Source: Stephanodiscus triporus
Lineage: Eukaryota; Bacillariophyta; Thalassiosirophyceae; Thalassiosirales; Thalassiosiraceae
Assembly: GCA_036939755.1 (NCBI GenBank)
Contig: JALLAZ010000886.1
Location: 1-16,457 of the forward strand
DNA: 16,457 nucleotides
Direction of reading: 5' to 3'
Shown here one piece after another: positions 1-8,377 of the stretch (within the stretch, counting starts at the first letter, position 1; the number at the start of each line of letters is the position of its first letter). The translations under genes and the position numbers were made by a program. Under the pieces are notes generated by a model that was given only the letters and a program-made list of their open reading frames with translations, had not been told where the DNA came from and made no database searches.

Positions 1-1275
1 ATCACCTGCAGTTAAGCTTCTAACATAATGTTGATTGATGTGTGCCCCTTATTCTAGCCTTCCCAGCTGTACCAAGTCCCACATTGGGTGCCCACTAACA
101 CCTGCATTCGCGTAGTTGTCCGCCCAAATCGCCGCTGCGCCACCCAGGTTCCGACTGCCTTTCTCACCGCGGCTGCCAGAACCGAGCGACACGACGATGC
201 TGATGGGTCCATAGGACAAACCTCTTGTGTCGGAACCCCCGGAAATGGCCCATACGCAGCTGCAGGCATCGTCGCCTGCACCACATCATTGGTGGCGGCG
301 CGTCGTACACATACTAGTCTAAATAATACTAAATGAGATAATATATTCTAGTTTTGATGACATAGACTTGTCGCGCAACATGTTGGCTGATTGTTGTGTG
401 CGGCGGCGTCGGGGGGGGGCGCCAAGGTGGCCATATGGGACAATGGCATTTGCCATGGTTGGGGTGTGTTTTTTAGCTAGCTTTAGCTAGGGGCACACCG
501 TACTATAGCGTATGTACTTACTTTTGGCTTTGTCCATGGAAAAAAACATTTTATTGTTGAGTCTCGGTGTGTTCCTGCACCTACGTACCTGTAAGTTATG
601 TAGGGCGGGTTACATGTCGAGATTCAAGTTTGAGTGACCGTAAAACGTAAAACACGCAGTGCAAGCAACGATCCCGCCATTTTGCATTTGAATTCTTTTT
701 GGTCAAAAATTGTCCCGAAGAAAAATTAATGACCGGATTCCCATTGGGAAAAATCCGTCGTCTCTACGAATGGTAAGCAATATGTCACCAAGGACGTGTT
801 TGTCTCTGTGCCATTTATGCGATTTGACAATATTGACGGAGAGGGGGGGGTGAAAATGGAAATGAATGCATAAAAATCAGCAGAGATGCAACAATCAAAA
901 AGGGTGGAAGGCGGAGGGGAGGGGGGCGGGGAGGTGGAGGGGGGGACGATGAATGACGGCTGGGGCGAGAGACAAGAGGAGATCGTTGTTGTTGTTATCG
1001 CCATCATTGTTATCGCCATTGTCCGTCGTTGTGATGCCCCCCCCCCTCTGCATCTGCCTCTGGGCATTGGCTCTCCATGATGGCGCCTTGTCATGGCCCA
1101 CGCACTTGGTGTTGGCATCGGAACACGGCGGATGATGAGAAATTGTTGCATCACATGTCAGTGACAAAGAACTGGCATCTGCATATGCCAGCAAGCCCCT
1201 CCCACAAGATTGGAGGTATATGGCGTGTCTGGGGGTCTTTGTCGATGGATGGGCCACCTTGGTTTGTGGGGGTAG

Positions 1276-1321
1276 GACCTCACTCGTCGTGTGAGGTCAC
1301 TTCTGCTGATGACAGCAGAAG
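1276..1321. repeat. two adjacent perfect hairpins
   Basis: Two back-to-back inverted repeats. The first has 8-bp arms at 1276-1283 and 1291-1298 (GACCTCAC/GTGAGGTC) with a 7-base loop. The second has 8-bp arms at 1300-1307 and 1314-1321 (CTTCTGCT/AGCAGAAG) with a 6-base loop. Both stems are perfect and only one base separates them. They lie about 60 bases before a larger fold-back. No function is known. Confidence 0.6.
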
Positions 1322-1379
1322 ATTTGCCATCGTTGCATTATTTTTCAGTGCTCGGTGGTGATTTTTTCTCTTCAGGGAG

Positions 1380-1464
1380 TGGCGAGCTCAAGTTTTTGGC
1401 AACACAGTTGCATTTCCAAGTGATGCCCTCATGCAACTGTGTCACCAAAACCATGAGCTTGCCA
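1380..1464. repeat. fold-back inverted repeat, 34-base arms
   Basis: The arm at 1380-1413 is the reverse complement of 1431-1464, with 29 of 34 positions matching. The inner 12 base pairs next to the 17-base loop are perfect (ACACAGTTGCAT/ATGCAACTGTGT). Weaker complementarity may continue outward on both sides. This is the shape of a MITE-like palindromic element or of a small-RNA hairpin precursor. No flanking direct repeat was identified. Confidence 0.6.
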
Positions 1465-2506
1465 TAGCAAAGAGGTGATAATAATATCACGGGGGTCGAT
1501 TTAGGAAGAGGGGGTGATGTGTGGTTTTGGTGAAATAGCGGGGGGCAAGAAAATGGGATGTGGCTTGGCGGGCTCGCCCAAATTTGTTTCATATTTGTTG
1601 CGTACGTGGAACCAAAACTCTTTTTTTTACTTTTGCGTGGGAAAATTCTGGAAAGCAGCCCCTAATTGAAACACACACTGTGTGTGTCTGGAAAAATGCA
1701 TCGAAGTAATTACTTGTTGTAAAAAATCTCCTTCCTGTCATTAGACTTTGAGCTAGTAATAGTAAGGCTGGAATCCCCCCAAGATAGTAACTAGTAACAT
1801 CTCAAACTGTCACAATCATGGTTTGGTGGTTGTAGCCCTGAATGCTGTTGCTCTTGGCCATTATACCCCAGGGAACCCCAACAATTTGGAATTTAGGTTT
1901 GGGGATCACCAGAAAGCTTTTTCTGAGCACTGTTGTTTTCTTCTAGTTTGTGGTGTTAATTCTGTAGTAATTAAGGAGAAACAGTGAAATTAGTAAAGCA
2001 ATGATAATCCTCAAGTTTTAGAAACTCATTTATGAGAGGGTGTAACTTCTGTTACATATCTACCTGTAACTAAAAGCAGAGATTAAGACATAGTAACAGA
2101 GGAATGAAATGAAAATGCCACTGTTTAAGATTACTTTAATCATAGATGTTTTTGCAAAGCAAATGAAAAGAATTAATGGTAAGAAAAATCATTCCTGATG
2201 GAAGGGTCTCATCTTGGCAGCCAAGAAATGATTGCCAAGTACTTTCTAGAAGCATGGCTGGCAGATGCAAAAAGGAATCCTAAATATGATGCCTATTAGT
2301 AGCACCCCATACTCTTGGGTTAGGTGGTGGATACTAGCAGGGTTTGCATGACTTCAATATAGGCTGCTGGTGAAGTGTTAAGATGTCATTGTTGCCCAAA
2401 AACGGTCTTTGTTTTTTGTCGTACTTATTCCAGAGGGCGGTGGTCGTGGTCACTTTTGTATGGTGGTGAAGTTACTATTTTCCAGAACAATCACTTTTTG
2501 AAGAAG

Positions 2507-2715
2507 TTTACCATACGCCGGGGCTTAGACAACATTGCCTGGGAATTTTATTTTGAATTTCTTTTTGTCAAACTTGCCCCCCCCTGCAAATTAGATACGG
2601 GATTCGGACTCACCGTTCAATTCAATCTAATTTGCAAGGGGGGCAAGTTTTGATGAAAAGGAATTCAAAAGAAATTATCCAGGAAGTGTTACCTAACCCT
2701 CGGCCTATGGTAACA
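2507..2715. repeat. long imperfect inverted repeat, about 90-base arms
   Basis: Left arm about 2507-2596 pairs with right arm about 2625-2715 at roughly 80 per cent identity, around a 28-base spacer. The innermost part is the clearest. There a C-run followed by TGCAAATTAGAT on the left mirrors ATCTAATTTGCA and a G-run on the right. Motifs such as TTACCATA, CCTGG and TTTTGAATT recur symmetrically further out. It ends about 60 bases from the stop codon of the RimP-like gene, so it may lie in that gene's 3' UTR. It is most like a fold-back or MITE-type element. Confidence 0.7.
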
Positions 2716-2777
2716 CTGAAGCGAAGTTATGGTACTCTTACTACATTACATGAATGCATTAAATATTATACTTCAAT

Positions 2778-4238
2778 TCACTCGAATACCTCCTCTTCCT
2801 CAACGTCGAGGTACCCCCCATCATCTTCGTCGTTGTCGTCGTCGTCGTCGTCGTCCCCTCCATCCTCGCCGCCGTCATCGTACTCGTCATCGCCCTCCTC
2901 ACCGTCCTCGTCGTCCTCCTCCCCGTCATCGTCGTCCTCCGTCAATCCGGCCTTGATCCTGGCGCTACCCCTTGCCAATCCGCTCGGGAGCAACACCTGA
3001 TGTATCATACTGTGCGGGATCGTGACCATCCTGCCTGCATTGTCCTGATTGATGACTACGTCCAACGCATTCCTGTCGACGAGCTTCCCGAACAGGACCC
3101 TGTTCGATCCCCACGGATCACGCGTCTCGACGTATACGTCCAGCCCGATGGCGTCGTCGAATTCCCTTTGCGAGTCGAGCACGCACGGATTGTCCAGGGG
3201 GGACGTTAGCACGACGTCGTGCCTGCTCAGTATCCGCAGACGATCCTCGACGTCCTCCACCGACAGCGCCGTGGTGATGGCCTGACTCACGACGCTCAAC
3301 GCCTTGGTGTCCACCGGGTGCGAGAACATGCCGTCGTTCGGCCTCTCGATCCGCGGCTCGTCGAGGAAGCGCGATTCCCACTCCTCCCTCATGTCGTGCG
3401 CCCTCTCCTCCCTGCTCCTAGGCTCCCGGGGTGGCAATTCCTTGCCGGTCGATTCGTCGTACTCGACGGGCATGTTCGCCTTGAGGATCTCGTACTCCGT
3501 GTCCTCGTCGTACTGCTCGAAGTCGAGTATCTCGTCCTCCTCGGTGTACATCTCCTCCATGTCGTCGTCGCCGTTGTTGCCTCCGGGAGCGTTGGGATCC
3601 CAGACGTGCCCCACGACGTCGCTATCGTCGGGGTAAACGATCCTGACCTCCGGCCCGTCGACGTAGCCGACGACGTTCCTCAGGCTCCTCTCGTCGAGGC
3701 TGATCACGCACTTGGCCATGTACCAGGTCACGTCGACCACGCTCCCGCCGACGAGGCCCACCGCGTCCGCGATGATCGCCTCGGCCTCCAGTCGCCACGG
3801 CGCCGTCAGGGGATCGTGACATCCGTCGGTGTCCCCCCTCCGCCACGGCTGGTGGGGCACGGGGTGGTTGGACTCGTCGTAGTGCATCTCGGGCAATGCG
3901 TCGATGTCCACCTCGGGGAAGGGATCCGCCTCGAGGTGGGGCGTGGGGCCGTGCGGGTCGCTCACGGTCGACGCGGGGTACCTCCGTCGTTCCCTCCTCC
4001 CCGACGACGACGGCGTCCTCTCCCCGCCGGCGGCTCCCCCCGTGGACCCGGGGGAGGCGCGGAGGGCCGTCGACGCGGACGCGGACGCGGGGCGACGGCG
4101 AGGGTGGCGCGGCTGTTGGCGCCGTTGCCCGGGCGGCGCGAAGGCCCCGATCGACGGGGCGGACGACAATGCCATGAAAGCCGCCGCCGCCGTCGCCGTC
4201 GCCGTCATCGTCGGGAGGATGCGACAGGGATTCGTCAT
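2778..4238 (-). CDS. plastid-targeted RimP-like ribosome maturation factor
   Basis: Single-exon gene of 486 residues. Residues 1-32 form a signal peptide ending IGA, followed by FAPP, so a phenylalanine sits at +1 as in the diatom ASAFAP plastid motif. An Arg/Ser/Ala-rich transit stretch follows. Residues 149-185 (EAEAIIADAVGLVGGSVVDV and on) resemble the N-terminal strand-helix of RimP. Residues 340-352 (HDVVLTSPLDNP) match the RimP 'SSPGLDRPL' motif. Residues about 358-418 (FDDAIGLDVYVETRD ... VTIPHSMIHQVLLP) match its SH3-like C-terminal domain. Bacterial RimP is about 150 residues and assists 30S subunit maturation. This protein has a large acidic insert (about 200-335) splitting the N domain and a very acidic tail (434-486), encoded by triplet-like repeats. 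The family assignment is by eye, and a plastid role is inferred from targeting. Confidence 0.75.
   Translation of the reverse strand: MTNPCRILPTMTATATAAAAFMALSSAPSIGAFAPPGQRRQQPRHPRRRPASASASTALRASPGSTGGAAGGERTPSSSGRRERRRYPASTVSDPHGPTPHLEADPFPEVDIDALPEMHYDESNHPVPHQPWRRGDTDGCHDPLTAPWRLEAEAIIADAVGLVGGSVVDVTWYMAKCVISLDERSLRNVVGYVDGPEVRIVYPDDSDVVGHVWDPNAPGGNNGDDDMEEMYTEEDEILDFEQYDEDTEYEILKANMPVEYDESTGKELPPREPRSREERAHDMREEWESRFLDEPRIERPNDGMFSHPVDTKALSVVSQAITTALSVEDVEDRLRILSRHDVVLTSPLDNPCVLDSQREFDDAIGLDVYVETRDPWGSNRVLFGKLVDRNALDVVINQDNAGRMVTIPHSMIHQVLLPSGLARGSARIKAGLTEDDDDGEEDDEDGEEGDDEYDDGGEDGGDDDDDDDNDEDDGGYLDVEEEEVFE
2800..2945 (-). repeat. triplet-like low-complexity tract encoding acidic tail
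   Basis: A degenerate run of TCG, TCC and TCA units on the + strand reads as GAC, GAG and GAT codons on the - strand. It encodes the Asp/Glu-rich C terminus of the RimP-like protein. Such trinucleotide tracts often vary in length between alleles without shifting the frame. Confidence 0.7.
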
Positions 4239-4457
4239 GTCCTTCGGGGATTGGGATGGGTGTTGGTGGAGGGTGCGATGATGTGAAAGAGGTTGATGGG
4301 TGCGGGTGTCGAGAGGAGTCCGGTCTGTCCGTCAATAAATTCTATCCCCCCTCTTTAGTCTTTACTTAGGCGTTTCGAACTTGCCCGTCATTTTTTCTCA
4401 TTGCCCCCCGCCCCCCCCGACCCGGATTCGTCCTACTACGGGCATCGCCTCGCGCTT

Positions 4458-4500
4458 GGCGAAAGTGGTGCGGCCTTGGTTGGGCCACACCACTTTCGCC
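4458..4500. repeat. strong perfect hairpin
   Basis: Arms of 13 bp, GGCGAAAGTGGTG at 4458-4470 and its exact complement at 4488-4500, enclose 17 bases. Within these, GGCC/GGCC can extend the stem by 4 bp after one mismatch. It lies in the GC-rich gap upstream of both the RimP-like gene (-) and the LRR gene (+). It could be a regulatory structure, a transcribed hairpin in a 5' leader, or a mobile-element remnant. The sequence alone does not decide. Confidence 0.7.
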
Positions 4501-4800
4501 GACGGGCCGGGCGTGTGGAGAGCAACATCGCGCATGCGAGGAGAAGGTCGAATCATCGAAAATCCCTCCTCAAACTTCACTTTCGCTCCCACTCCCCGCC
4601 CCGCCCGGCCCCATCCATCTCACCCCACAGCGGGCAGAGCGGCGGGCTTTGTCGAAGTCAAACACGACAACGAAGACACGGCCCTCGCCGTGTTAGTATT
4701 TCTCGGCAGGCGATAGGCCGCCCCGACCGTCCCGCCGGCCGCTCTTCGCCCTTCCACTCGAGGAGAGACCCGTCTCGACTCTCGTTCGAATCTCGCGAAC

Positions 4801-6674
4801 ATGGAGCGCCGCCGGGAGCGAACGAAAGGACTTCATTTACACAGGGCAAAAGAGGAATGATATTCCAAGGGACGTGACTCATGTCAAAGTCCATCCATCC
4901 GTCGAGGTGATTTGCATCGAGGCATTCTCAGATTGCTCGAGGTTGACGAATGTGGAGCTTCACGATGGGCTCGAGAAGATCGGGAAGCATGCATTTTACA
5001 ATTGCTCATCACTGATGGAGCTTCACGATGGGCTCGAGAAGATCGGGAAGCATGCATTTTACAATTGCAGATCACTGCATGATATCGTGATCCCCCCATC
5101 TGTCAAGGTGATTGAAGAGAGGGCATTCTCAGGTTGCTCGCAGTTGACGAATGTGGAGCTTCACGATGGGCTCGAGGAGATCGGGAAGCGTGCATTTTAC
5201 AATTGCAGATCACTGCATGACATCGTGATCCCCCCATCTGTCAGGGTGATTGGCATGTGGGCATTCGCAGATTGCTCGAGGTTGACGAATGTGGAGCTTC
5301 ACGATGGGCTCCAGAAGATTGGGGTGCAGGCATTTTACCGGTGCTCATCGCTGCATCGCATCGCGATTCCCCCATCTGTCAAGGTGATTGACGAGTGGGC
5401 ATTTGGTCGATGCTCGCAGTTGGCGAATGTGGAGCTCTGTGATGGACTCGAGGAGATAGGGAAGCGTGCATTTATTGAATGCACATCGCTCCATCACATA
5501 GTGATTCCCCCATCTGTCAAGGTGATTGGCATGTGGGCATTCGCAGATGATTGGCATGTGGACATTAGTAGATTGCTCGAGGTTGACGAATGTGAAGCTT
5601 CACGATGGGCTCGAAAAGATCGGGATGCATGCATTTTACCGGTGCTCATCGCTGCATCGCATCGCGACTCCCCCATCTGTCAAGGTGATTGACGAGTTTG
5701 CATTTGGTCGTTGCTTGTGGTTGACGAATGTGGAGCTTCGTGACGGGCTCGAGGAGATAGGGAAGCGTGCATTTTACCGGTGCTCATCGCTGCATCACAT
5801 CGCGATTCCCCCATCTGTCAAGGTGATTGGCATGTGGGCATTTTATAATTGCCGACAGTTGACAAATGTGGAGCTTCACGATGGGCTCGAGGAGATCGGG
5901 AAGAGTTCATTTCTCGATTGCCCATCACTTCATTGCATCGCGATCCCCCCATCTGTCAAGGTGATTGAAGAGGTGGCATTTGGTCGTTGCTTGCGGTTGG
6001 CGAATGTTGAGCTTCGTGGGGGGGCCGAGAAGATCGGGAAGCTTGCATTTTGCAATTGCACATCGCTCCATCACATCGTCATCCCCTCATCTGTCAAGGT
6101 GATTGAAGAGGGGGCATTTGGTCATTGCTTGCAGTTGGCGAATGTGGAGCTTCGTGGGGGGCTCGAGGAGATTGGGAAGCTTGCATTTATTGAATGCACA
6201 TTGCTTCACCACATAGTGATTCCTACCTCTGTCAAGATGATCAATAAGGACGCATTCGAAAGTTGCTCACAGTTGACGCACGTGGAGTTTTGTGAGGAAA
6301 TTGAAAGGTTTGTTTCTGGAGAGTCGATGCAGGATTGGTGGAATCATGGGGTTCATGCAAAGTGTCTTAGAACATATAGCTTCTTTGCCCAATGCAATAT
6401 TCCATAGCGTGTGGGTCTTGTGCTAGCAAGGAAATGGCAGAACAATATCCGTGAAATGCTCAGGCGCATTCCTGCCATCTACCCACGGGATGTGGATGCT
6501 CATTTTCATTCCATCGATTCCAAGCTTTCGGTCTACATAAATTTGAAGGATGCTCCCACGTTGTTGGAGCATGCCATCTACCGAAACAATGGCATGCTCA
6601 ATACCAATACTGACGACATCCTGAATACCGACATCGTTCCACGTGTTTTGTCCTATCTAACTACTGATGGATAG
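4801..6674 (+). pseudogene. BspA-type leucine-rich-repeat protein gene, three disruptions
   Basis: Tandem LRR_5/BspA-type repeats: about ten copies of an (H/R)DGLE(E/K)IG-like core, alternating with IPPSVKVI and giving a 46-residue (138-base) double unit. Three breaks separate coding segments that belong together. First, the family-like N terminus (FIYTGQKRNDIPRDVTHV, from 4832) has no ATG in its own frame. The only plausible ATG, at 4801, is one base out of frame, with the shift near the AAA at 4825-4827. Second, a near-copy of about 25 bases at about 5547-5571 shifts the frame between VIGMWAFA and MIGMWTLVDCSRL. Third, an in-frame TAG at 6405-6407 precedes 88 more codons (GLVLARKWQNNI ... 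LSYLTTDG) that look like the family's C-terminal domain. BspA-like proteins are usually surface or interaction proteins, and their role in diatoms is unknown. Alternatives are assembly error in repeats or unseen introns. Confidence 0.7.
4882..6290 (+). repeat. LRR_5 tandem repeat array, 138-base double unit
   Basis: Each 46-residue double unit is built from two roughly 23-residue LRRs: one around AF..C.(Q/R)LTNVELHDGLEEIG, one around AF..C.SLH.I.IPPSVKVI. DNA identity between copies is high, implying recent duplication or gene conversion. The first unit is abnormal. A segment starting at GAGCTTCACGATGGGCTC is repeated at 4955 and 5018, a period of 63 rather than 69 bases, so part of one LRR has been lost there in frame. 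Confidence 0.85.
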
Positions 6675-7050
6675 GCTCTTCATTGGATTAGTTAGAATTA
6701 CTTATAAGTTAAGATAACACACACGCAACAAATCATTTAGTGTTCACTCTATCGTACACTAGAAAAAAATAGAAAGCATACTGCTAAAAAGATCGAAATG
6801 CCAGTTTGCTAGATGAAGTAGAAATGACAGATGAAGATGCTGATGATGAAGGTCTGTTTGATCGTAATGCGAATGATGGCACTGAAAAGAGCAGCAAGAT
6901 ACTATCCTACCATGAAAAATTTGATATTGCAATGAGAGTGAAGGCATAACTTAATTCATGCAGGGAAAAGTTTATCTGCCAAGCCATAGTATGACGCACA
7001 ATATGTGTCCACCATGTCCAAGGAACACAAAAGCGCATTTTCATACATCG
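6675..7050 (+). other. intergenic, possible coding remnant
   Basis: AT-rich spacer between the LRR gene and the glutathione peroxidase 3' UTR. One open stretch at about 6788-6949 (+) reads as an acidic peptide (ASLLDEVEMTDEDADDEGLF and on to KFDIAMRVKA, stop). It looks protein-like but has no start, no recognised domain and no partner exon. It may be a gene or transposon fragment. Confidence 0.3.
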
Positions 7051-7054
7051 GACA

Positions 7055-7120
7055 ATGTCTCGGGCTTTCTTATGCGGAACGAATACGATTCCGACCGCAA
7101 AAGTTCAAAGCCGTCATTAA
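7055..7120 (-). ncRNA. candidate SECIS element in GPX 3' UTR
   Basis: On the minus strand, about 100 bases after the GPX stop, ATGA (7117-7114) begins a hairpin whose other side supplies GA (7061-7060). These form a U-G-A-C / C-G-A-G quartet with tandem G-A/A-G pairs, the hallmark of SECIS kink-turns. The quartet sits directly on a 6-bp helix GGCTTT (7112-7107) / AAAGCC (7068-7063). A GAA bulge (7106-7104) supplies the AA, followed by CTTTTGCGG (7103-7095) / CCGCATAAG (7077-7069), with 8 of 9 pairs, and a 17-base apical loop. The quartet-to-AA spacing is shorter than in typical animal SECIS, so the fold needs testing. The position matches what the in-frame TGA of the gene requires. Confidence 0.6.
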
Positions 7121-7215
7121 CAGATTCCCCCTTTCCCCTCGTGAATTGATATGAACTCCGAATGACACAATCGATAAAGACGCACCATACGACCACATTG
7201 TAGTGTCCTCCGAAT

Positions 7216-8091
7216 TTAACCCTTAGCCGCATCCTCCATCTTTTTGATAAGTTCTTCGATGTCGGGGACCATCTCCTCCGGGCTCGTCTTCGGTCCGTAC
7301 CGCTTGAACGGGTTGCCCTCGTGATCGATTAGGAACTTGGCAAAGTTCCATCGTATGTCAGCGGTGCCGTCGTCGGAGGGGAGCTTTCCCTTCAAGAACG
7401 AATAAACTTCCCGCGTCTTAGTGCCGTTGACGTGCCCCTTCTCGAACCAGATGAATTTGTCCTTCGCGGAGAATTTACTCTCGACGAATTCCAAAATTTG
7501 TTCGTGGGTGCCCTTCGAATGTAACGGGTATCCGACGATAAGAAAATGGAACAAGGGTGGACCATCGGGTGAGGCGGTGTCATGTCGAGGTACGTCGAAC
7601 TAGCGAAACGGGCACGAAGTGAGCACTATCTCACAGGCTCCTGAGCCCCAAACTGATTGCATGGGAACGCGAGGATCTTGAACCCCCTCTGGCCGTACTG
7701 ATCGTAAAGTTTACTGAATTGGACATAGTTCGCATTCGTTAAACCTCATTTGGAGGCCACGTTGACGACGCAAAGGACACTTCCCCTGAACTTGTCCATC
7801 TTGACGTCGTTGCCGTCCATGTCGCGGTCCGAGATGTCATAAAAGGCATTCTTGTCTGCATGATGTAAAATAATCATAAAATTGTGTGAGCGAGGAGGGT
7901 TGAACTGGGAGCGATATGCTCAGCCCTCGGCCAGGGGCGGGACGTTGGACATTCTCGAATGTTTAATCCCTTCCCGAGCTCTCACCGGTACCTCCGTCCT
8001 TGCCGAACAACAACTTCGTGCTCGTGTCTTGCAGTCTTGCTAAAAGCGAGGGCCTTTTGCTCATTGTCTGTTTGGCGATGGTGCGGAGCAT
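7216..8091 (-). CDS. selenocysteine-containing glutathione peroxidase, three exons
   Basis: Exons (minus strand) are 8091-7986, 7855-7635 and 7512-7216. Introns are 7985-7856 (130 bases) and 7634-7513 (122 bases), both GT-AG. The product is 207 residues. The enzyme reduces H2O2 or lipid hydroperoxides with thiols. The active-site motif is NVASK-U-GLT, with U72 encoded by TGA at 7748-7746. The rest of the family signature is intact: [14 protein letters not shown] (residues 96-109, catalytic Gln107) and [19 protein letters not shown] (Trp164, Asn165). Exon junctions restore the expected T-D-KNAFYD and [12 protein letters not shown]. Residues 1-30 ([20 protein letters not shown] and on) are basic and amphipathic with no acidic residue before Asp22, suggesting a mitochondrial presequence. 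The frame upstream of ATG 8091 has no other ATG before a stop. A candidate SECIS follows. A simple nonsense mutation is less likely because TGA falls exactly at the Sec/Cys position. Confidence 0.88.
7746..7748 (-). other. selenocysteine codon (in-frame TGA)
   Basis: TGA between AAA (Lys71) and GGT (Gly73) aligns with the catalytic Sec46 of mammalian GPX4. The spacing to the catalytic Gln is also identical (35 residues). Read as a stop, it would leave a 71-residue protein without an active site. Confidence 0.85.
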
Positions 8092-8377
8092 GAGCAGCGC
8101 AATTGTTTTGTTTTCTTCTTCCGGAGGGATGATCCAGTCCTCCTCTGTCCTCTCCTCAGCTCTTTTTTGTGCTGACGCACACGTGCCCCTGTACCATAGA
8201 TTCCCCGCTAAATCTTTTCTTTATGTCAATTTTCTATTGCCTCTCTATCTATCCTAACGATTCCATGTAAATTGTACACAGCGGTCACAGTTTGGTCTCT
8301 CCAGAGTTGTTCGTGGGTCCTTTGTGTAGCAACCACCACCACATTCATAAAATTCATAAACCATCAATCACAACATC
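8092..8377. promoter_or_regulatory. divergent promoter region, GPX / secreted protein
   Basis: The 286 bases between the two divergent start codons must hold both 5' UTRs and probably both promoters. A palindromic CACGTG (E-box/G-box type bHLH or bZIP site) lies at 8180-8185. No TATA box was assigned. Sharing the region does not by itself show co-regulation. Confidence 0.4.

Larger units (their letters stand above)
1..2777. other. gene-poor region with fold-back structures
   Basis: About 2.8 kb with no reading frame I can tie to a protein family. The frames that stay open are short or lie in low-complexity G-rich tracts (about 840-960) and triplet-like tracts. The composition is more AT-rich than in the neighbouring plastid-protein gene. 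Recognisable structure is limited to two adjacent small hairpins (1276-1321), a fold-back element (1380-1464) and a longer fold-back (2507-2715). These suggest non-autonomous mobile-element remnants, but no transposase or long terminal repeat is visible. Positions 54-284 stay open in more than one frame and could be an old coding remnant. I do not recognise it. Confidence 0.6.

Noticed and set aside
886..1257. Several overlapping open frames on both strands
   Set aside because: They lie in a G-rich and GTT/ATC-repeat tract, show no family features and overlap one another. Low-complexity artefact.
3219..4286. Long + strand open frame (355 codons) opposite the RimP-like gene
   Set aside because: It is a composition shadow of the GC-rich minus-strand gene. 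The translation is Val/Arg/Pro-biased with no domain, while the minus strand has a presequence and RimP motifs.
7746..7748. TGA in the GPX gene as a nonsense mutation (pseudogene)
   Set aside because: It falls exactly at the Sec/Cys site. All other catalytic residues, splice sites and frame are intact, and a SECIS-like hairpin follows.
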